From NCBI GenBank assembly GCA_019090565.1, contig JAHRVS010000344.1, forward strand, positions 1-5,608: a DNA stretch of 5,608 nucleotides, given 5' to 3'. A model generated the notes under the pieces. The model searched no databases and was not told where the DNA came from. It saw only the letters and a list, made by a program, of their open reading frames with translations. Positions within the stretch are counted from its first letter, which is position 1; each line of letters begins with the position of its first letter. This document shows, piece by piece, positions 1-5,608 of the stretch. This DNA comes from Gammaproteobacteria bacterium (GTDB taxonomy: Bacteria > Pseudomonadota > Gammaproteobacteria > Pseudomonadales > UBA3067). Position numbers and translations under genes: made by a program.

Positions 1-2
1 TC

Positions 3-2216
3 ATGAAGAACTATGATGATAAAAACAAGAACCTTTATCATGAAATTTTGACAATTAAATACCATCTGACGCAAGCAAGAAACAATTCCTATAAGTACTT
101 GATCTCCCCTGATTCCGAGTATATCAGCGCATTCAATGAAGAACTAACGATGTCTCAAGCCTTAATTGATGCCCATCCTGGTCTGGTTAAGGAAAAAGCA
201 ACTGCAACAAAAATAGGGCAGGATTTTAACCAACTAACACAAGTTACACGCGGTTACGTTTATTTAATGAATGTGGTGATGGCTGGTTCGGCCAATGAGT
301 TTTTGTTTTTAAGCAAGGAGCTAAGATCGCAGGTCACTGAATATCGAAGTTCTCTAAATGAATCCTCTATGAACGTTGCGAAAGAAACTGAGCTAGTTGG
401 TAACGTTGTTGCTGTTGTAAGCGTAGCCTTTGGTTTTATAATGGCGCTATTTTTAATCGTGAGAGTAATTTACCCCATAAAAGAAATCACCAAATTATTT
501 AACACTCTAGTTGTTGATGGTGATATTAATAAAATTACTGGCATCAAGCGGCACGATGAGATTGGCCATCTCGCACGCGCCGCCGATGTCTTCCATAAGA
601 AAAACATCCAATCACGTCAATTGCTCTTGGCCGCACAAGAAATGAACGCCTATCAAGAAGAGCTTAACCACGAACTCTCAATAGAAAAACACAGAGCAGA
701 ACAGGCAGCAATTTCAAAAAGCATGTTTTTGGCTAATATGAGCCATGAAATTAGAACGCCAATGAACGGGATTATTGGTTTAATAGGCCTAATAAAGAAA
801 ACCAATCTAGATAAAAAACAGCGAAACTATGTAAATAAAGTCGCCTACTCTGGCGATATTATGATGAGGGTGATTAACGATATACTGGATTTCTCAAAAA
901 TTGAGGCGGGTAAACTTGAAATCGAACGCGCTCAATTCAATATGAACGAAATCATCGAGAACCTAATATCATCCATGTACTCCCGAGCAAATGAAAAGCG
1001 GCTCAATTTTCGGGTAAGCACGAGTAAAAAATTTCCATCGATGCTTATTGGTGATCAACTCCGGATTAATCAGGTGCTGCTCAACTTGTGTAATAATGCA
1101 ATAAAGTTTACCGAGCATGGTTCAGTAGAGGTTGTTTTTGATTTTCAAGAGTTAAACTGCGGCGACAAATACTTACTAAAAATAGATGTATCTGATACAG
1201 GAATCGGTATGTCCGGCGAAGAGCAGTCAAAAATATTTGACTCCTTTACGCAAGCAGACGGCTCCACCAGCCGTAAATTTGGTGGCACCGGCCTTGGCCT
1301 AGCCATAGTAAAACAACTGGTTGAGCTGATGGATGGCTCAGTATCGGTTGAGTCCATAATAAATGTGGGGACTCAATTTAGCGTCAGTATGATCGTAGGT
1401 GTGCCGGATGAAGATACTCTGTTCAACGTTTCACAGGACGATGAGGCGCATCTTTTTTATTGGTATAAATATAATGCAGCGCTTCTTAATGATGTATACC
1501 TTCGGGCCTATGGAATCCATGCCACTTATCAAAATTTTGAAGAAGACATTTCGCAGAGTGCTTCCGATTCAATCATATTGATTGATGCTGCGGATAAGGA
1601 GTTTGTAAATCGAAATATTGATACTGTTGAGCGAATGTTAAAGAACGGAAATAAGGTAGGTGTGGTCACAGATATGCAACCTAATAACCTGAAACAAATT
1701 GTTTCAGAAAAATGGGGAGTCCCTACTATTTCTCATCCCTTTACCCCTGAGAAATTTGAGGATTTTTTACAGGCTGTGCTGGACACATCAGAAAAAGACG
1801 CGCCAGAAAATACCGTTTCTGACCTAGGATATATCGAAACCCAGTATGAGGGGCACGTGTTATTGGTCGAAGACAACAAGATCAATCAATTAGTTGCAGA
1901 GGGCATGCTCGAAGACATGGGGCTTTCGTATGATATCGCTGAAAATGGTGCACAAGCAGTTGAAATGTTCGCTGAAGGTGGTCTTTATGACATTGTACTG
2001 ATGGATGTTCAAATGCCTATAATGGACGGCTACCAGGCTACCCAAGCGTTGAGGGCGAAGGGCTTTGACGATATTCTTATATGCGGGCTTTCTGCAAACG
2101 CCATGGAAGCAGATAGAAACCTTGCTCTTAAATCAGGAATGAATGATTACTTGGTCAAACCAATAGAATGCGATGCTCTGAATGCAATGATGGGAAAATA
2201 CCTGGCAGAAAAATAA
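3..2216 (+). CDS. Hybrid sensor histidine kinase/response regulator (5'-truncated by window edge)
   Basis: This is an inner-membrane hybrid kinase that would autophosphorylate on His and pass the phosphate to its own C-terminal receiver. Numbering is from the first visible Met, which is probably internal. Residues 1-130 are polar and helix-rich, as in a periplasmic helical-bundle sensor. A TM segment spans about 133-154. A HAMP follows (about 155-205, with P158 and the DEIGHLARA stretch), then a charged probable coiled coil (205-240). HisKA carries H248 in the SHEIRTPMNG box. HATPase_c has its N box at 356-370 (N365), DTGIGM at 398-403 and GGTGLGL at 427-433. Residues 480-595 form a degenerate receiver. 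The final receiver (617-733) has E623/D624, phosphoacceptor D668 in LMDVQMP, S697 and K719. No HPt domain follows, so a separate HPt protein is likely needed. Only one TM is visible, so TM1 and the true start should lie upstream. The architecture resembles BarA/ArcB-like kinases; the signal is unknown. Confidence 0.95.
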   Translation: MKNYDDKNKNLYHEILTIKYHLTQARNNSYKYLISPDSEYISAFNEELTMSQALIDAHPGLVKEKATATKIGQDFNQLTQVTRGYVYLMNVVMAGSANEFLFLSKELRSQVTEYRSSLNESSMNVAKETELVGNVVAVVSVAFGFIMALFLIVRVIYPIKEITKLFNTLVVDGDINKITGIKRHDEIGHLARAADVFHKKNIQSRQLLLAAQEMNAYQEELNHELSIEKHRAEQAAISKSMFLANMSHEIRTPMNGIIGLIGLIKKTNLDKKQRNYVNKVAYSGDIMMRVINDILDFSKIEAGKLEIERAQFNMNEIIENLISSMYSRANEKRLNFRVSTSKKFPSMLIGDQLRINQVLLNLCNNAIKFTEHGSVEVVFDFQELNCGDKYLLKIDVSDTGIGMSGEEQSKIFDSFTQADGSTSRKFGGTGLGLAIVKQLVELMDGSVSVESIINVGTQFSVSMIVGVPDEDTLFNVSQDDEAHLFYWYKYNAALLNDVYLRAYGIHATYQNFEEDISQSASDSIILIDAADKEFVNRNIDTVERMLKNGNKVGVVTDMQPNNLKQIVSEKWGVPTISHPFTPEKFEDFLQAVLDTSEKDAPENTVSDLGYIETQYEGHVLLVEDNKINQLVAEGMLEDMGLSYDIAENGAQAVEMFAEGGLYDIVLMDVQMPIMDGYQATQALRAKGFDDILICGLSANAMEADRNLALKSGMNDYLVKPIECDALNAMMGKYLAEK

Positions 2217-2219
2217 TCA

Positions 2220-2240
2220 CCGCTCATGCGCGGCTTTCTA
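2220..2240 (+). terminator. Possible weak intrinsic terminator after the hybrid kinase
   Basis: Four bases after the kinase stop codon, CCGC (2220-2223) can pair with GCGG (2230-2233) across a six-base loop. The short pyrimidine run CTTTCT follows. Position and strand suit a terminator for the kinase gene. The stem has only four base pairs and the T tract is interrupted, so this is a weak call made on structure alone. Confidence 0.35.
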
Positions 2241-2558
2241 TTTCATATGCGCTGGGCCTTGAGTGCTAAAGCCTTTCAGAAGGTAAACTTTAACTGTAGT
2301 TGCTCACCTTAACAACCGATCAAGAAAAACACTTGCATACTAAGCGCTAGTCAGAGACATGGTATGAGAATATGCCCCTCTTGATAGGCCACAGTCATTG
2401 GGCGCTTCGAACGTGAACCCGACTTGCCCTAATGTCACCATGCTGGCTTTTGATTCCCTTATTGAAATGATTTATTTTGCGACGACCGCCATGGTGACCC
2501 GTGGCTTTGTTGGAAGTGTTAATATCGTTTCATTTAGCCTGTTATCTATTATAAGGGA
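2241..2558. other. Intergenic spacer between kinase and TSUP permease
   Basis: No RNA gene or recognisable protein is seen here. One frame is open from about 2368 to a TGA at 2560-2562. It contains an ATG at 2440 that would give a 40-residue, partly hydrophobic peptide whose stop overlaps the permease ATG in the arrangement ATGA. No Shine-Dalgarno precedes that ATG, so I do not annotate it as a gene. TATTAT at 2547-2552 could be a -10 element for the permease, but no good -35 is visible. If it is used, transcription would begin near the permease ATG at 2559. CAAG and CTTG in 2323-2337 form a small inverted repeat of no clear meaning. Confidence 0.5.
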
Positions 2559-3317
2559 ATGACAATCGAACTTTCAGCAATAATGATGTTTACGCTAAGT
2601 GTGGTGGCCTTTATTGCGGGCTTTATCTCCTCTATTGCCGGTGCCGGTGGATTAATTACCCTGCCGCTACTGCTCTGGGTGGGTTTGCCTCCCATGAACG
2701 CCTTGGCGACGAATAAAGTACAAAGCGCGCTGGGTACATTATCTTCGACGTTTAATTTTTTTCGCAAAGGCCACTTAAACCTTCGTGATCTGCGCTGGTC
2801 TATAGCGTTAGCACTGATTGGCGCTGTTTGTGGCACATTGCTTGTACAGCGCGTAGGCAATGAGATTTTAGTGAGCCTTATCCCCGCGTTACTCATTATT
2901 ATTGCCTTGTATTTCCTGTTCTCTCCTCAGATGCCTGACGATTCAAGGTCGGTACGGCTTAGCCCGCAGTGGTTTTCGCTGATCGTTGCTCTGCCAATGG
3001 GTTTTTATGGCGGTTTCTTTGGCCCAGGCATGGGTTCTATTTTCCCATTTTTATTTGTTTGGTTCTGCTCCTACAACTTACCTAAGGCAACAGCGCACAC
3101 CAAAGTGATGGTCCTCACTATAAATGGCACCTCTGCTTTGCTGTTTATACTCTACGGTGATGTGCTGTGGGAGCTGGCGCTGTATATGTCTGCTGCGCAA
3201 GTAGTCGGAGCGTACATAGGCTCGAATATGGTGATTCACCGTGGGGCGGCAGTGGTGCAACCTTTGCTTATCGTAGTGACATTAATCCTGGCGATAAAAC
3301 TCTTATTCTTCGGTTAA
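2559..3317 (+). CDS. TauE/SafE (TSUP) family membrane permease, YfcA-like
   Basis: This is a complete 252-residue inner-membrane protein of the TSUP family. Members move small anions such as sulfite, sulfonates or organosulfur compounds, but the substrate cannot be read from this sequence. About eight hydrophobic segments are visible (roughly 10-40, 78-97, 102-121, 138-158, 159-172, 182-199, 203-222, 233-251). The family's internal duplication is clear: GFISSIAGAGGLITLPLLL (21-39) with ATNKVQ (50-55) in the first half parallels GFYGGFFGPGMGSIF (148-162) with ATAHTKV (177-183) in the second. These motifs match my memory of E. coli YfcA closely, and the length fits. ATG 2559 is the first possible start, since an in-frame TAG lies at 2535-2537. 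The AAGGG at 2553-2557 is too close for normal ribosome spacing. ATG 2583 is an alternative with no better site and would trim eight residues. The spacing on both sides suggests its own transcript. Confidence 0.93.
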   Translation: MTIELSAIMMFTLSVVAFIAGFISSIAGAGGLITLPLLLWVGLPPMNALATNKVQSALGTLSSTFNFFRKGHLNLRDLRWSIALALIGAVCGTLLVQRVGNEILVSLIPALLIIIALYFLFSPQMPDDSRSVRLSPQWFSLIVALPMGFYGGFFGPGMGSIFPFLFVWFCSYNLPKATAHTKVMVLTINGTSALLFILYGDVLWELALYMSAAQVVGAYIGSNMVIHRGAAVVQPLLIVVTLILAIKLLFFG

Positions 3318-3584
3318 TGGGTTGCTAATTCTTTTGTCTAGAAATGCCAAGTGAGCGAACATATAATCTTTTTGCTTCGATTGAAGTCAGCAGCTTGTAG
3401 TGTTTTTTCCTGTTCGCAGGGGGGCGTCAGGTAAGGTTTGCTCTCGCTGCTAACTTGGCGGCGGTGAGGCGGGTAACTTTGTCATTGAGCGGGGATTTTA
3501 AAAAGTGGAAAGGGCTGCGCGGCTCTGAAGCTTTAATTTGGGGGCAGGTAGAACGGGTGTTTTATTTAGACTGCATACAGCCGT
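3318..3584. other. Spacer of unknown content upstream of the acr3 relic
   Basis: I recognise nothing coding here. One frame is open from 3401 to 3694, with possible TTG starts only, and its translation is rich in Arg, Trp and Cys with no family resemblance; the acr3 relic is read in another frame over its 3' part. The small inverted repeat CTTC/GAAG (3375-3386) and a six-T run (3403-3408) lie downstream of the permease but are separated, so I do not call a terminator. The G-rich text at about 3418-3560 looks different from the neighbouring genes. It may be debris from the event that damaged the acr3 gene. Confidence 0.4.
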
Positions 3585-4072
3585 ATGCTGCCTGCTTGGA
3601 ATGCCGCCGCCATTTACGGTGTTCGCTTCTTTGGCCGGTTTTACTTCATCTTCCGAGGCGTCGGTTTGGGCGTTGTGTTGCCGAACCTTTTTGAAGCTAT
3701 TGCGGGCATAGAATATGCTAGTGCCAACCTGGTGGTTGCTCTATTTATCTGGGTGATGATCTATCCCATGATGATTAATGTGGAGTTTTCTTCTCTGAAA
3801 GATGTTGGTAAAAAACCCAAATGTTTATGCATAACGCTCGTTGTAAACTGGCTAATCAAACCTTTCACTATGGCGGCGCTCGGGTTTTTCCTTTTTTAGC
3901 ATGTGTTTGTTTGGGTTGGTTGACCAGAAAACGGCCAAGAAGTACGTCGCTGGAATGATTTTTCTTGGTGTTGCACCCTGTATAGCGATGATTTTTGTAT
4001 GGAGTACATTTTGTACGTGGCGATGCCAATTATACATGGGTTTAAGTCTCCATTAACGACACCATTATGGTT
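3585..4072 (+). pseudogene. acr3: Degraded fragment of Acr3-family arsenite efflux permease gene
   Basis: Acr3 proteins are about 350-residue, ten-TM inner-membrane carriers that expel arsenite. Here only the N-terminal third to half is recognisable, in three frames. Block 1 (clear from about 3654 to 3896) has GVGLGVVLP, LFEAIAGIEYA, IWVMIYPMM and NWLIKPFTMA, then meets TAG at 3897-3899. Block 2 (3898-4005) is in another frame with KKYVAGMIFLGVAPCIAMIF, including the family's conserved Cys (codon 3979-3981) that is needed for arsenite transport in characterised members. Block 3 (4019-4072) is in the third frame: GDANYTWV, TAA at 4043-4045, then VSINDTIM. In relatives that stop position is usually Gln, so CAA to TAA is likely. 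Removing one T from the run at 3892-3897 would join blocks 1 and 2. The very N-terminus looks scrambled or shortened, and all homology stops near 4072. No arsR, arsC or arsH is recognisable beside it. The outer limits are approximate. Confidence 0.85.
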
Positions 4073-4178
4073 AAAAATCAGGAGAGTATTGGGTTGAGGG
4101 GCTTGCGGGAAGGTGTGGCTTATTGGATGTTTACAGTGGTTTAAGCAGTAAATAGAAGAATAAACGGGCAGACGTGTC

Positions 4179-4201
4179 TCACCTCTCGCAAGGGGAGGTG
4201 G
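4179..4201. repeat. Palindromic hairpin, possible REP-like intergenic element
   Basis: CACCTC (4180-4185) pairs with GAGGTG (4195-4200). The stem extends inward through a T-G wobble and a C-G pair to a five-base GCAAG loop, giving eight pairs in total, with a possible G-T wobble outside. The form (pyrimidine-rich arm, GCAAG loop, GGGGAGGTGG arm) recalls short palindromes dispersed between genes in many proteobacteria. That resemblance is from memory, and this window holds only one copy. Confidence 0.4.
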
Positions 4202-4205
4202 CAAG

Positions 4206-4257
4206 AGGTCAGAGGGATATCGGGCATAGAGCTACCATCAGTTACTCTGACCTTTTT
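4206..4257 (+). terminator. Candidate intrinsic terminator with large loop
   Basis: AGGTCAGAG (4206-4214) is an exact inverted repeat of CTCTGACCT (4245-4253), nine pairs across a 30-base loop. It is followed directly by T4254-4257 and, after GAT, by a second run of Ts. Outward A-T and G-T pairs (4203-4205 with 4254-4256) could lengthen the stem. On the + strand it would end transcription coming through the acr3 relic before the exporter gene. The loop is larger than usual for a terminator, so a structured leader or small-RNA end is an alternative. Confidence 0.5.
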
Positions 4258-4356
4258 GATTTTTATGAAAAGCGGATTTAGGTCAGTTAATCCTTTCTAA
4301 ATTTAGTTGCTGATATTACTATACGAAAAAACAATAATCATGGGCGGGTGCTTAAC

Positions 4357-5608
4357 ATGAAAAAAGTAATGGAGCAAGATAAAAATATTGGCCGTTTGAT
4401 ATCGGAGATCCTGGTAAAAAGAAGAGGTTCATTTGTAATATTTTCCGTTGTATTCATGCTTCTTATATTGGCAGGTACTCCCCAGCTAGTATTCAATGGC
4501 GGGCTGGATATCTTTTTTAGTGAGGACGACCCATCAGTTGTGCTTTTCGATGAAATAAAAGAACAATATTCTGGCCATGAAAACATCGTATTTCTTTTTC
4601 GAACCGAAAAAGAGCACCTTTTCAATAAAGAAGATATAGATTCTTTATCCTCCCTCCATAGTAAAGCAGATCTAAGCCCTTACAATACGAAAGTCTCTTC
4701 GATTATAAACTATGAATTCATTGCTTCAAATGAGAATGAAATTGTTATTACACCTCTATTTAACAACCCGACCCAAGTAAATGATATTGATCTAAAGGGC
4801 ATTAAAGAGAAGATCAACAGCGACAGCCTAGCAGCTGACTTCTTGGTAAATAAGAAAGGTTCTGTCGCTATCGTCGTTGTTGAGCTGGCTAATAATTTCG
4901 ATCCTACTGACCCTAAGCAACTTAAAGAAGTCGTGATGGGCGCACAGAACATAAAACAAGAAGTTGAGGCGAACAACCAGGAAATATCGGTTTATCTTAA
5001 TGGTAGCGTGATTGTTCTGAATCAAAGCCAACAGGCAATAGGAGAAACGTTTGGCGCATTCCTACCGCTTACTATTATTATCATGTTCTTATTATTGTTT
5101 TTTTTATTCCGTTCCGTGGGGTTGGTATTTGCGATATTGACAATAAACATTACTGCTGCGCTGGGTTGTATCGGCGCGGGCGCATGGTTCGGGGTTGAGC
5201 TCAATATGTTATCCACTACAGCTGTAATTCTAACTTTGATTATCGCTAATGTGGATACTCTGCATATTAGCACTACCTATTTAAAGGAGTTAAAGAATGG
5301 GCTTGACAAGGAAAGCGCGATGTCGATTAGTTTACAAAGAAATTTCACGGCAATCTTGTTAACGTCATTAACAACAGTCGGTGGTTTTTTAGGGTTTAAT
5401 TTCGTTGGCGTCGCAGGAATATCTGATCTGGGCAACTTTACAATGTTGGGAGTCACTATCGCATTTGTCTTGTCCTTCACACTATTCCCCGCGCTAGCCT
5501 TGAAGTGGAGTAACCCGGATCCCGCAAGAGGCCTAGATCAAGAGAAAGTCGCTAAGGCTATTACCGATTTCTCCCTGATTTATCGCCGACCATTGTTTGT
5601 TTTCTTCA
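4357..5608 (+). CDS. RND/MMPL-type exporter, N-terminal half (3'-truncated by window edge)
   Basis: This frame stays open from ATG 4357 to the window end (417 codons, no stop), so the gene continues beyond. RND proteins use the proton gradient to move lipophilic or other compounds across or out of the inner membrane; full-length members of this type usually have about 750-900 residues in two similar halves. The first half is visible: a basic N-terminus, TM1 at about 27-46, an extracytoplasmic domain at 47-230 beginning DIFFSEDDPS, then TM2 (232-251), TM3 (256-279), TM4 (286-305), TM5 (331-352) and TM6 (361-382). A new TM begins at about 408. TM4 carries ANVDTLHI (D300), equivalent to the Asp-bearing proton-relay motif. 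The stretch RNFTAILLTSLTTVGGFLGF (328-347) and the following SDLGNFTMLG are typical of COG1033 exporters. ATG 4357 fits the RND N-terminus. Only a weak GGGCGGG precedes it, and the in-frame GTG at 4348 is less likely. Substrate unknown. Confidence 0.9.
   Translation, partial: MKKVMEQDKNIGRLISEILVKRRGSFVIFSVVFMLLILAGTPQLVFNGGLDIFFSEDDPSVVLFDEIKEQYSGHENIVFLFRTEKEHLFNKEDIDSLSSLHSKADLSPYNTKVSSIINYEFIASNENEIVITPLFNNPTQVNDIDLKGIKEKINSDSLAADFLVNKKGSVAIVVVELANNFDPTDPKQLKEVVMGAQNIKQEVEANNQEISVYLNGSVIVLNQSQQAIGETFGAFLPLTIIIMFLLLFFLFRSVGLVFAILTINITAALGCIGAGAWFGVELNMLSTTAVILTLIIANVDTLHISTTYLKELKNGLDKESAMSISLQRNFTAILLTSLTTVGGFLGFNFVGVAGISDLGNFTMLGVTIAFVLSFTLFPALALKWSNPDPARGLDQEKVAKAITDFSLIYRRPLFVFF

Larger units (their letters stand above)
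4073..4356. other. Spacer between acr3 relic and RND exporter gene
   Basis: No gene is recognised. It holds two adjacent hairpins (annotated separately at 4179-4201 and 4206-4257), followed by an AT-rich stretch that should contain the promoter of the exporter gene. The best candidate is an extended -10, TG at 4311-4312 plus TATTAC at 4314-4319, but no convincing -35 is found at the right distance. The segment from 4073 to about 4170 shows no continuation of Acr3 in any frame and no other family that I recognise. Confidence 0.45.

Noticed and set aside
3..5. ATG at position 3 as the true start of the kinase
   Set aside because: Only two bases of upstream sequence are available, and the first TM expected before a helical sensor domain is absent, so the gene most likely begins outside the window.
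2309..2340. Integron attC-like text (TTAACAACCGATCAAG followed by CTTG)
   Set aside because: The outer arm needed to pair with TTAACAA is missing, there is no matching site after the permease gene, and there is no integrase, so chance resemblance is more likely.
2549..2896. Minus-strand open frame opposite the permease start
   Set aside because: It is the complement of a clear TSUP coding region and has no membrane or domain pattern of its own.
3371..3410. Terminator after the permease (CTTC/GAAG hairpin and six-T run)
   Set aside because: The four-pair stem ends about 16 bases before the T run, and no stem abuts the T run.
3455..3694. TTG-initiated open frame of 79 codons
   Set aside because: It has no ribosome site and no family resemblance, its composition is rich in Arg, Trp and Cys, and its 3' part runs out of frame over the Acr3-homologous block.
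3896..4204. Minus-strand open frame of about 100 codons
   Set aside because: It is antisense to the acr3 relic, whose + strand homology explains the sequence, and its own translation matches nothing I recognise.
1..5608. CRISPR arrays, tRNA or rRNA genes, intact insertion sequences
   Set aside because: No regularly spaced repeats, no cloverleaf or rRNA-like text and no transposase-like reading frame were seen on either strand.

Overview
All recognisable genes in this window lie on the + strand. The base composition is moderately AT-rich. The protein types (a BarA-like hybrid kinase, a YfcA-like TSUP carrier, an Acr3 relic and an MMPL-type RND exporter) suggest a gammaproteobacterium, perhaps marine or environmental. 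That placement is inferred from resemblance only; no marker gene is present.

Layout. (1) Positions 3-2216: 3' part of a membrane hybrid sensor histidine kinase (sensor region, TM, HAMP, HisKA, HATPase_c, a degenerate receiver, a canonical receiver). Its start is outside the window. (2) 2217-2558: spacer with a weak terminator-like hairpin just after the kinase and a doubtful 40-codon ORF overlapping the next start. (3) 2559-3317: complete TauE/SafE (TSUP) family permease, closely resembling E. coli YfcA. (4) 3318-3584: unexplained spacer. (5) about 3585-4072: decayed fragment of an Acr3-type arsenite efflux gene, readable only by joining three reading frames and crossing an in-frame stop, with more than half of the gene missing. 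(6) 4073-4356: spacer with two adjacent hairpins, the second followed by a T tract. (7) 4357 to the window end: first 417 codons of an RND/MMPL-type exporter, cut by the window edge.

The genes do not form an obvious pathway. Kinase, permease and exporter are each intact as far as visible, and the wide spacers argue against one tight operon. The dead acr3 relic between two transporter genes points to past gene loss here: deletion plus point decay, possibly of a former arsenic resistance locus. I found no convincing new biological system. The points most worth a second look are the acr3 relic and its junctions, the pseudo-receiver inside the kinase, and the tandem hairpins at 4179-4257.
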